This document shows, piece by piece, positions 1 to 6,113 of a DNA stretch of 6,798 nucleotides. Location of the stretch: positions 1 through 6,798 of the forward strand of contig CANNLB010000145.1 in assembly GCA_947505565.1 (NCBI GenBank). The letters run 5' to 3'. Under the pieces are notes generated by a model. The model did no database searches and was not told the DNA's origin. It saw nothing but the letters and a program-made list of their open reading frames with translations. This DNA is from Acidobacteriota bacterium (GTDB lineage: Bacteria > Acidobacteriota > Terriglobia > Bryobacterales > Bryobacteraceae). The position numbers and the translations under genes were made by a program. How positions within the stretch are numbered: the stretch's first letter is position 1; every line of letters starts with the position of its first letter.

Positions 1-22
1 CTTTTGTGTGAACGGAAGACAT
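1..22 (-). CDS. N-terminal start of a further gene, cut by the window edge
   Basis: An ATG on the minus strand lies one base after the TGA stop of the cytochrome gene (TGA-T-ATG) and reads M-S-S-V-H-T-K before the sequence ends. A GGAG ribosome binding site lies 7 bases upstream, inside the 3' end of the preceding gene, so a coupled downstream gene is likely. Seven codons are too few to name a product. From family knowledge, DUF1592/DUF1588 cytochrome-type genes are very often followed by a DUF1552 secreted protein, whose N-terminus is usually a short polar stretch before a twin-arginine signal. That would fit here but is inference only. Confidence 0.42.
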
Positions 23-23
23 A

Positions 24-1964
24 TCAGGACTCCGGAGGAAAGACGCTCCACTTCAGTAGGCTGACCATCAACTCGCGGAAGTGGAATCCAGAGCTGCGGA
101 AATCGGCAAAGGCCCGATCGATAACGACGGCGTCACGCGCATTCTCGTGACGGCCCGTATAGTAACGGAAAAGCTGTTTGGCCACGCACTGTTGACACTG
201 CGGAGCAGCCGCTAGAATTTTACCAAGTTCGCGCGGCGTCGAGAAGGTCGAGTTCGCGATGCCGGAGACGTAGCCACTCGTGTCGATGTCGAGTTCGGAC
301 TTAACGACGTCGCCGTCTTCCTTGCGGGCGGGGCGAAAGGTAAGCTTTTGCTTTGGCCGGAACTGGCCGATGGCGTCGTACTTTTCGAGGCCCAGGCCGA
401 TGGGATCGACGAGGGTATGGCAGCTGGCACAGCTCTCGTTGTTCAAGTGCATGGCGAGGCGCTCGCGATTGGTCATCGGCTTGCCTTTGTCGAGGTTGGG
501 CAGATTCGCGTTCACCCCGGGCGGCGGTTGCGGGACTTCCTGGCAGAGAAAATGTTCCCGGACGAAGAGACCGCGTTGGGTGACGCTGGTATCGGCGGGC
601 TTCGAGGTCGCTGAGAGGAACATGGCTTGGCCGAGGATGCCGGCGCGCCCGGTCTCGGCGGGGAGAGCCACGCGGTCGTACTCGTTCTTCGGGGCGGGCA
701 GCTTGTAGAGCAGCGCCAAGCTCGTATTGATGAAGCTGTGTTCGGCGGAGAAGAGTTGCGTGAAATCCAGGTCGCGCCAGACGAGATCGGCGACCATGCG
801 GCGGGTCTCTTCGGTCATGGCGACGGTGAGTTCGGCTGAATACATGGGAAACTCGCTGCGCTCTTTCACGGCGTCGAGGAGTTGATCGAAACGAAGCCAT
901 TCGGCTACGAACTCGTCGACGGTGACTTTCGCGCGCGGGGAAGCGAGCAGGCGTCGGGCCTGCTTCTCGACTGCTTCGCGGGTATTGAGTTCGCCGCGGG
1001 CGGCGGCGCTGAGCAGTTCAGCGTCGGGCATGGAGTTCCAGAGGGCGTAGGAGAGGCGGCTGGCGGTCTCGTAAGGTCGCCAGCTCGGCTCGGCTCCGTT
1101 CTCGGTTCGGAGAAGAAAGTTGGGCGATTGGAGCATCGCTTCGAGTGTCAGTTGCGCTCCGCCGAGGAACGACTTCTCGCTCAGAAACAGCTTTTCGTAC
1201 CGGGCGAATTCCGCTTCGAGCAGCGGCCGACGGAAGGCCTTGGCGCCGAAGGTCCGGAGGAATTTTTGGCGGCAGGGGCCGTCCTGCGTTTTGCAGGGGA
1301 TGAGAGCGTGGGTATCGCCGCCGCGGAAGGCGGAGCGCGCCAATTTTTCAGCGGCAGCGCTGTATGCTTCCGCGAGCAGCGGAGAGATGGATTGGGATTG
1401 GAACTGGTTGCGATAGCCGCCGACGAAATCCTCCGGGGGGAATTGGTCAGCCACTCGGCTATCATCGCCGAGCAGATCGCGGGCCGTGTTGTTGTACTGC
1501 AGGTGCGTGAGCCGCCGCAGCACCGGGCGGGCTTCGAACTTGCGTTGCCCGAGCAGAAAGCGGTCGTCCGGCTTGGTGTGGCTGGCGAGGTACTCGATCC
1601 AAGTACGGAGGGTGGCTTCTTCGGCTGAGCCAGGGGTGATCTTGAGGCCTCCGCCATGGGTCACGCGCCGCGTGGGCTTGTTGAGCAAGAGAGACTTTGA
1701 AAGGTCGGAGCGATCAATGAGGATGTGCAGCGACTTGCCGAAGAGTTGGAGCTCTTCGATGCCGGCCCCTTCTTCAGGGAAACGGAACCGCGTGCCGCTG
1801 GCTACGCCGTTCGATCCGTGGCAGTTCTGGCAGCCACTCTTTTCAAGGGCCGGCAGCACCTTTGCCGTGAAATAGGCCTCGTTTGGGGTGTTGACGCTCT
1901 TCTGGCTGAGAAGCAGAAACAGAGAGGCAGTGACAATTAAAGTCCGCAGGATCACTGACCTCAT
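24..1964 (-). CDS. Secreted diheme planctomycete-type cytochrome protein (DUF1587/1595/1592/1588/1585)
   Basis: 646 residues. The N-terminus has two arginines and a hydrophobic run (LIVTASLFLLLS, about residues 9-20), read as a signal peptide, so the protein probably acts outside the cytoplasm. A cytochrome c-like domain follows (about 30-126) with heme motif CQNCH at 45-49 and the HGGG stretch at 103. Then come DUF1587 (about 147-205, RLTHLQYNNTARDLLGD), DUF1595 (about 230-290, AFRRPL), DUF1592 (about 296-425, SRLSYALWNSMPD), DUF1588 (about 440-535) with a second heme motif CASCH at 512-516 followed by DPIGLGLEKYDAIG, and DUF1585 (about 573-640, AKQLFRYYTGR). Module order and length match the compact Acidobacteria form, which lacks the carbohydrate-binding insertions of many planctomycete copies. 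The catalytic role of the family is unknown; extracytoplasmic electron transfer or oxidation is inferred from the heme sites. No good Shine-Dalgarno precedes ATG 1964, which lies 11 bases after the methyltransferase stop, suggesting coupled translation. Confidence 0.93.
   Translation of the reverse strand: MRSVILRTLIVTASLFLLLSQKSVNTPNEAYFTAKVLPALEKSGCQNCHGSNGVASGTRFRFPEEGAGIEELQLFGKSLHILIDRSDLSKSLLLNKPTRRVTHGGGLKITPGSAEEATLRTWIEYLASHTKPDDRFLLGQRKFEARPVLRRLTHLQYNNTARDLLGDDSRVADQFPPEDFVGGYRNQFQSQSISPLLAEAYSAAAEKLARSAFRGGDTHALIPCKTQDGPCRQKFLRTFGAKAFRRPLLEAEFARYEKLFLSEKSFLGGAQLTLEAMLQSPNFLLRTENGAEPSWRPYETASRLSYALWNSMPDAELLSAAARGELNTREAVEKQARRLLASPRAKVTVDEFVAEWLRFDQLLDAVKERSEFPMYSAELTVAMTEETRRMVADLVWRDLDFTQLFSAEHSFINTSLALLYKLPAPKNEYDRVALPAETGRAGILGQAMFLSATSKPADTSVTQRGLFVREHFLCQEVPQPPPGVNANLPNLDKGKPMTNRERLAMHLNNESCASCHTLVDPIGLGLEKYDAIGQFRPKQKLTFRPARKEDGDVVKSELDIDTSGYVSGIANSTFSTPRELGKILAAAPQCQQCVAKQLFRYYTGRHENARDAVVIDRAFADFRSSGFHFRELMVSLLKWSVFPPES
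30..33 (-). promoter_or_regulatory. Ribosome binding site (GGAG) for the truncated downstream gene
   Basis: On the minus strand GGAG is followed by a 7-base spacer (TCCTGAT) and ATG at 22. The site overlaps the last codons of the cytochrome gene. It is the main evidence that a real gene starts at 22. Confidence 0.5.
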
Positions 1965-1975
1965 ATTAGTAGTTT

Positions 1976-2971
1976 TTAACGGCGAACGCTAACCCCTGCT
2001 TGGATAACGGACATTGGCGAGGGCGTAGTGGTGATCGATTCGAGTGTGAAGCCATGGGCGCTGAGGAGCGCGCTCCATTCGGGGGCGGTGCGTTCCTTGC
2101 CTCCGCACATCACCATCATGTTGATGTCCAAGATGCGTGCGGGGATGGGGGGGGCTTCCTCCGGCACCACCTGTTCGAAGATGAGAAGTCGGCTGGACGG
2201 TTTGGCGGCGGCTCGAATCGTATCGAGAATACGACCGGCGTCGAGGTCGTGCCGATCGTGGAGAATGAACTTCATCATGTAAGCGTCGGCCGCGGCCGAC
2301 GCTCGAGAAAAAGTCGGCGGCGACGGCGGTGGCGCGATCCGAGAGGCCCTGGGTAGCGATGTAGGCCTCGGCGGCGGGACTGGTGAAGGCCAGGTCCGTG
2401 ACGATGCCGCGCAGACCGGGCTGCTGGCTGAGAGCTGCGCACAGCAGCGTTCCGTTGCCGCCGGCGACGTCGACCAGAGTTCCCGTGGCGGGGAACTGGT
2501 AGCTGGATAGAATGGCCGGGATTACCGCGTGGCTGAAGTCGCTCATCGCTTGGTAAAAGACGTTGCCTTCGTCTGGGTTCGTTTTTGTGAAGTAGCTCCA
2601 GACGTCCTCGCCATGCAGGTCATCGAAGGCGATCACGCCGCGTTCGAGCGAGGCGCGAAGATTACCCCAGGCGCGGAGGTGTCCGCCTCCCAGGATGGAT
2701 GCCATCATGGCCTGCCTGGAACCCGGAACGCCGGTGCGGAGAGTCTCACCGACGGGGGTCAAGGACCATCAGGCTAAGTGGTGACCAAGTCGATGGTGGC
2801 GCAAGCGCGGAGGAAACGTTCCAGAAACGGAGCGTGAGTGCCCGGTACCGATTGCTGGCCGGCCGCCAAATGGTCGGCGATACGGAGTTCGGCGAACACT
2901 TGAACGAGTCGGGCGCGCACAAGGCCGAGGCCCAAATCGAAGATCTGATCTTGTGGGGAAAGGTTGTGCAT
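1976..2971 (-). pseudogene. Decayed SAM-dependent O-methyltransferase (plant/antibiotic OMT type), at least three lesions
   Basis: Three reading frames together spell one methyltransferase of about 325 residues, close to the family's usual 330-340. Piece 1 (2971-2774) is the dimerisation helix region, from an ATG with a good ribosome binding site to a TAG stop. Piece 2 (about 2762-2290, another frame) resumes at LTPVGETLR and carries the SAM-binding motif LVDVAGGNGT and ADFFSS. Piece 3 (about 2300-1976, third frame) carries AAADAYMMKFILHD, where the His of the family's HDW motif is kept but W is R, then LDINMMVMCGGKERT and SPMSVIQAG to a TAA stop. Lesions seen: the in-frame TAG at 2774-2776, a frame change near 2763-2770 where a few family residues are missing (PDG then directly LTPVG), and a one-base loss near 2290-2310 at a perfect palindrome. 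A short in-frame gap near 2845 (SV-PGTHAPFL) is also likely by comparison with remembered family sequences. The native substrate cannot be told. The number of lesions favours true decay over one sequencing error. Confidence 0.85.
2282..2303. repeat. Perfect 22-bp GC-rich palindrome at a frameshift site
   Basis: The plus strand reads AGCGTCGGCCG followed directly by its exact reverse complement CGGCCGACGCT, 11-bp arms with no spacer. Both strands of codons Ala-Ala-Ala-Asp-Ala of the methyltransferase run through it, and the reading frame changes at or just upstream of it. It could be a hairpin that promotes deletion during replication, a sequencing trouble spot, or chance from Ala/Asp codons in GC-rich DNA. 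Confidence 0.8.
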
Positions 2972-2976
2972 AACCG

Positions 2977-2985
2977 TCCTCTCCC
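2977..2985 (-). promoter_or_regulatory. Ribosome binding site of the methyltransferase pseudogene
   Basis: The minus strand reads GGGAGAGGA, then a 5-base spacer (CGGTT) and ATG at 2971. It fixes the ancestral start at 2971 rather than the out-of-frame ATG at 3021, and shows that the translation start signal has survived the decay of the gene. Confidence 0.65.
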
Positions 2986-3041
2986 GCTATACGCGAAAAG
3001 GGGTCTACCCGAAAGGGTCATCCGATGTGGTATTGATTGTG

Positions 3042-3047
3042 TAGTCT
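3042..3047 (+). promoter_or_regulatory. Possible -10 box (TAGTCT) for a leaderless helicase transcript
   Basis: TAGTCT keeps the three most conserved -10 positions (TA at the start, final T). It ends 7 bases before the ATG at 3054, which would place transcription start at the A of the start codon. The gene has no ribosome binding site and an in-frame stop (TAG 3042-3044) lies just upstream, so a leaderless message is a reasonable reading. No clear -35 hexamer is present at the usual spacing. Confidence 0.28.
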
Positions 3048-3053
3048 TACTCG

Positions 3054-6000
3054 ATGCTTATCCTGCATGCCGGCGTTCACGACGGCTTCTTTTCGATATG
3101 GCTGGAGGCATCGGCAGATCATAAACAGGCGAAGGCGGTCCCTGCTGTGGCGCGTCCGCAACGAAGCGGATCGCCGGAGTACCCCTTCGGAGCCCCGCCC
3201 GCCCTGTTGCGCGAAATTCTTTCGTCCCTGCCTTACTGTGGGGAATTGGCAAAGGCCCAGATGCAACGAGTCGTTCTCTGGGCGCCAGCTGCGCCCGAGG
3301 GGCCAGTGGCATCTAGCGCGTTGATCGCCGAGCATCCCGTTTATGAGAGTCTTGTGCTCTCTCCCTGGTCTGTTGCTTCCATGCAACTGGGGCCGAAAGA
3401 AACCGTGGATTTTCTTGCAGCTACTTTTGGCCAACGGATCATACGACCCGGGCTGATGGTGGCCCCTGACGTGCAATTCTGGGTGGCCGCCCTGCGCTTT
3501 GCGGGGGGCCTCGTGGCCCGTCAACAGTTTTTGCCGGACATGGACGAGGTGGACGGCGATTTCGCCGCCAACTGGACTCCTGTTTACCCCGGTATCGAAG
3601 GTCACCGGCTGGCCGCCCTGGCGGCGGCGATGCCCGCCTCGGCACGGGCGATCACCTTCGAAGATAAAGCCGCGCCGTCGACGCCGGCCCGGATCGTGCT
3701 GGATGCCTTCGTCGCCTGGATGCTCGACGATCTCGTCCGCGGCAGCTACAACGGCGGCAAGCCCCCCCGGGGTAAGAGCCCCCACGAGCGATGGTTGTAT
3801 GCCCTCGCCTCTGAGGATGGTCTGGTCGATGGTTATCCGGACGTGCTGGACCGGATTGCCAAGCAAGTTCGACAGTGGCGTCGACCGGTGGCCCTCACCG
3901 CCGACGCCCCGTTCCGGCTCTGCTTCCGCCTGGAAGAACCCAGTGAGACGAACACGGCCTGGACGGTCCGTTATCTTGTCCAAAGCGTCGATAATCCGGA
4001 CAATGTTTTGCGCGCGGAGCACATCGGCACCGGCGAGCGTTTGGCGGGGGTGACCCGACAGCCAACCCTCGAGTTCCTGCTGACGTCATTGACGCAAGCG
4101 ACATCGATCGTCACGCGCATTGAAAGCTCCCTCCGCGCCAGTGTGCCGATCGGTTTCGATCTGGACACCAACGGGGCCTACGAGTTTCTCAACCAGAAGG
4201 CTGTCGCGCTCGAACAGGGCGGCTTTGCCGTGGAGCTGCCAAAGTGGTGGAGCCGGGACGGCACGCGGGCTCGTCTGAGCGTTAAGGCGATCGTAGATAG
4301 CCCGGAGAAGCCGCCCAAAGGCGGACTCTCGCTGAACTGGATTCTGAACTTCGACTGGCGAATTGCGGTGGCCGGGGAGCTGGCGACGCGCGATGAATTG
4401 CTGGAGCTGCAGCGGCTGCGGTCTCCGCTCGTCAAGGTTCACGGCCAGTGGGCGTACGTCACGCCGGATGAGATCGACTATTCGCTCGAATTCTGGCGCC
4501 GCAATTCGAGCGGCACGGCGACGGTTCGGGAAGTGATCCAGATGTCGCTAGGCAACTACCACTCGAACCACGAACTGCCGATTGAAGGCGTTATGGCGAC
4601 GGGGTGGGTCCGCGATCTGCTGGACCAGCTAGAAGGTAGAAAGGTGTTTGAAGAGTTGAAGCCGCCGAAGGGCTTCAAGGGCACGCTGCGACCGTATCAA
4701 ATTCGCGGTTACTCCTGGCTGAAGTTCCTGCGCAAGTGGGGGCTGGGCGCGTGCCTAGCCGATGATATGGGTTTGGGGAAAACTATCCAGACCTTGGCGC
4801 TGCTGCAACTTGATAAAGAAGAAGGCACCACGATGCCGACGCTGCTGATTTGCCCCACGTCGGTGGCCGGCAATTGGCAGAAAGAGGCGGCCCGATTTAC
4901 CCCGCAGTTGAAGGTGCTTGTACACCATGGCGTGAGCCGTTCGAAAGGCGACGAGTTCATCAAGCAGATGCATAAGTATCATCTGGTGATTACCAGTTAC
5001 GGCATTCTGCAGCGGGATTTGGAGTACTTCAAGCAGGTCACCTGGAGTGGGGCGATCCTCGACGAAGCGCAGAATATTAAAAACCCGGATACGCGGCAGG
5101 CAAAGGCGGTACGGGCTCTGGTGAGCGACTATCGAATCGCCTTAACCGGTACGCCGGTCGAGAACAATGTCGGCGAACTTTGGAGCGTGATGGAGTTCCT
5201 GAACCCGGGCTTCCTCGGAACTCGCGAACAGTTTCGGCGCAACTACTTCCTGCCGATTCAAACCAACCGCGACAACGACGCCGCCAATCATCTGAAGCGG
5301 CTTACGTCGCCCTTCCTGTTGCGTCGTTTAAAGACGGATACGAAGATCATCGCGGATTTGCCGGAGAAGTTTGAGAACAAGGTCTACTGCACGTTGACGC
5401 GCGAACAAGTGGAGATGTATCAGCAGGTGCTGAAGGACGCCCACTCGAAGATCGAGTTCGCCGACGGCATGGCGCGCCGGGGCGCGATCCTGGCAACGCT
5501 CTCGAAGCTGAAGCAGGTGTGCAACCACCCGGCACATTTCCTCGGCGATGGTTCGCCGGTCGTCGACCGGTCGGGCAAGCTGACCCGCTTAACGGAAATG
5601 ATGGACGAGGTGCTCATGAGCGGCGACCGAGCGCTGGTGTTTACCCAGTTCACGGAGATGGGCGGTATTCTGCAAAAGCATCTGCAGGACAGCTTTGGGG
5701 ACGAGGTTCTCTACCTGCATGGCGGCACTTCGATGCGGCAGCGCGAGATGATGGTGGAGCGGTTCCAGAAGTCGCCCAACGGCCCGCGCGTATTTATCCT
5801 GTCGTTGAAAGCGGGCGGCACCGGCTTGAACCTGACCCGGGCCAATCACGTGTTCCATTATGACCGGTGGTGGAATCCGGCAGTGGAAGATCAGGCGACG
5901 GATCGGGCATTCCGCATTGGGCAGTTGCGGAATGTGCAAGTGCATAAGTATCTCTGCGTCGGGACGCTCGAAGAGCGGATCGACGAGATGATCGAAAGCA

Positions 6001-6113
6001 AGAAAAGCATCGTGAACGAAGTGATCGGCACCGGCGAAGGCTGGATTACCGAACTGTCGAACGAAGAGCTGAAGAACGTATTTGCTTTGAGTGCGGAGGC
6101 CTTGGATGAGTAA
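3054..6113 (+). CDS. Bacterial SNF2-family (HelZ-like) DEAD/DEAH-type ATPase/helicase
   Basis: 1,019 residues, about the usual size for this family. The N-terminal 390 residues resemble no domain I can name, though the opening MLILHAG is typical of the group. A DUF3670-type region (about 392-530: FAVELPKWWS, LNWILNFDWRIAVAG, SPLVKVHGQWAYV) precedes the SNF2 ATPase core: LRPYQIRGYSWL (545-556), Walker A DMGLGKT (571-577, Lys576), motif Ia LLICPTSVAGNW (597-608), Walker B DEAQ (670-673), motif III LTGTPVEN (697-704). The C-terminal helicase lobe has ALVFTQF (860-866), LSLKAGGTGLNLT (916-928) and arginine-finger motif DQATDRAFRIGQ (946-957). All motifs are intact, so it should be an active ATP-dependent DNA translocase or remodeller in the cytoplasm; its target is unknown. 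The start is bounded by an in-frame TAG at 3042. It overlaps the SWIM gene by 8 bases, implying joint expression and probably joint function. The symbol helZ is used for a mycobacterial relative, but orthology is not shown here. Confidence 0.96.
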   Translation: MLILHAGVHDGFFSIWLEASADHKQAKAVPAVARPQRSGSPEYPFGAPPALLREILSSLPYCGELAKAQMQRVVLWAPAAPEGPVASSALIAEHPVYESLVLSPWSVASMQLGPKETVDFLAATFGQRIIRPGLMVAPDVQFWVAALRFAGGLVARQQFLPDMDEVDGDFAANWTPVYPGIEGHRLAALAAAMPASARAITFEDKAAPSTPARIVLDAFVAWMLDDLVRGSYNGGKPPRGKSPHERWLYALASEDGLVDGYPDVLDRIAKQVRQWRRPVALTADAPFRLCFRLEEPSETNTAWTVRYLVQSVDNPDNVLRAEHIGTGERLAGVTRQPTLEFLLTSLTQATSIVTRIESSLRASVPIGFDLDTNGAYEFLNQKAVALEQGGFAVELPKWWSRDGTRARLSVKAIVDSPEKPPKGGLSLNWILNFDWRIAVAGELATRDELLELQRLRSPLVKVHGQWAYVTPDEIDYSLEFWRRNSSGTATVREVIQMSLGNYHSNHELPIEGVMATGWVRDLLDQLEGRKVFEELKPPKGFKGTLRPYQIRGYSWLKFLRKWGLGACLADDMGLGKTIQTLALLQLDKEEGTTMPTLLICPTSVAGNWQKEAARFTPQLKVLVHHGVSRSKGDEFIKQMHKYHLVITSYGILQRDLEYFKQVTWSGAILDEAQNIKNPDTRQAKAVRALVSDYRIALTGTPVENNVGELWSVMEFLNPGFLGTREQFRRNYFLPIQTNRDNDAANHLKRLTSPFLLRRLKTDTKIIADLPEKFENKVYCTLTREQVEMYQQVLKDAHSKIEFADGMARRGAILATLSKLKQVCNHPAHFLGDGSPVVDRSGKLTRLTEMMDEVLMSGDRALVFTQFTEMGGILQKHLQDSFGDEVLYLHGGTSMRQREMMVERFQKSPNGPRVFILSLKAGGTGLNLTRANHVFHYDRWWNPAVEDQATDRAFRIGQLRNVQVHKYLCVGTLEERIDEMIESKKSIVNEVIGTGEGWITELSNEELKNVFALSAEALDE
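6095..6099 (+). promoter_or_regulatory. Strong ribosome binding site (GGAGG) of the SWIM gene
   Basis: GGAGG followed by a 6-base spacer (CCTTGG) and ATG at 6106, all within the last codons of the helicase gene. This near-ideal site decides the start codon and contrasts with the helicase gene, which has none. The partner may therefore be translated efficiently relative to the helicase. Confidence 0.75.

Larger units (their letters stand above)
2972..3053. promoter_or_regulatory. 82-bp divergent intergenic region with overlapping inverted repeats
   Basis: This is the only sizeable non-coding stretch and must hold promoters for both transcription units if they are not read through from outside. 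At 3001-3018 it holds GGGT-CT-ACCC-GAAA-GGGT, in which the central ACCC can pair with either flanking GGGT. The second pairing gives a 4-bp stem with a GAAA loop. No convincing -35/-10 pair was found leftward; TATAGC on the minus strand (about 2986-2991) is -10-like but lacks a well-spaced -35 partner. Confidence 0.4.

Noticed and set aside
301..900. Minus-strand open frame of 199 codons inside the cytochrome gene
   Set aside because: Arg-rich out-of-frame shadow; the other frame carries the CASCH heme motif and DUF1588 signature.
882..1628. Plus-strand open frame of 248 codons opposite the cytochrome gene
   Set aside because: Antisense to well-supported DUF1587-1592 modules; composition resembles a translated complement rather than a protein.
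2147..2154. Run of eight G as a possible frameshift site in the methyltransferase
   Set aside because: The frame across it reads family-like sequence on both sides (EEAPPIPARILDINM), so no frame change occurred here.
1989..2762. A 257-codon frame starting at TTG as a stand-alone intact gene
   Set aside because: Its last 90 or so codons after ADFFSS turn Arg/His-rich and lose all similarity, while another frame continues the methyltransferase. It is the middle piece of a broken gene.
2746..3021. Alternative minus-strand frame starting at ATG 3021 across the methyltransferase N-terminus
   Set aside because: It does not spell the dimerisation domain; the frame starting at 2971 does and has a ribosome binding site.
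3018..4022. Long open frame on the minus strand (334 codons) opposite the helicase N-terminal half
   Set aside because: It is fully antisense to a gene with strong protein evidence, its composition is Arg/Gly/His-rich and shows no motif. It is expected by chance in GC-rich codon-biased DNA.
5670..5800. Possible degenerate ATPase lacking motifs in the helicase C-terminal lobe
   Set aside because: All C-terminal motifs, including the arginine-finger segment DRAFRIGQ, are present and in order.
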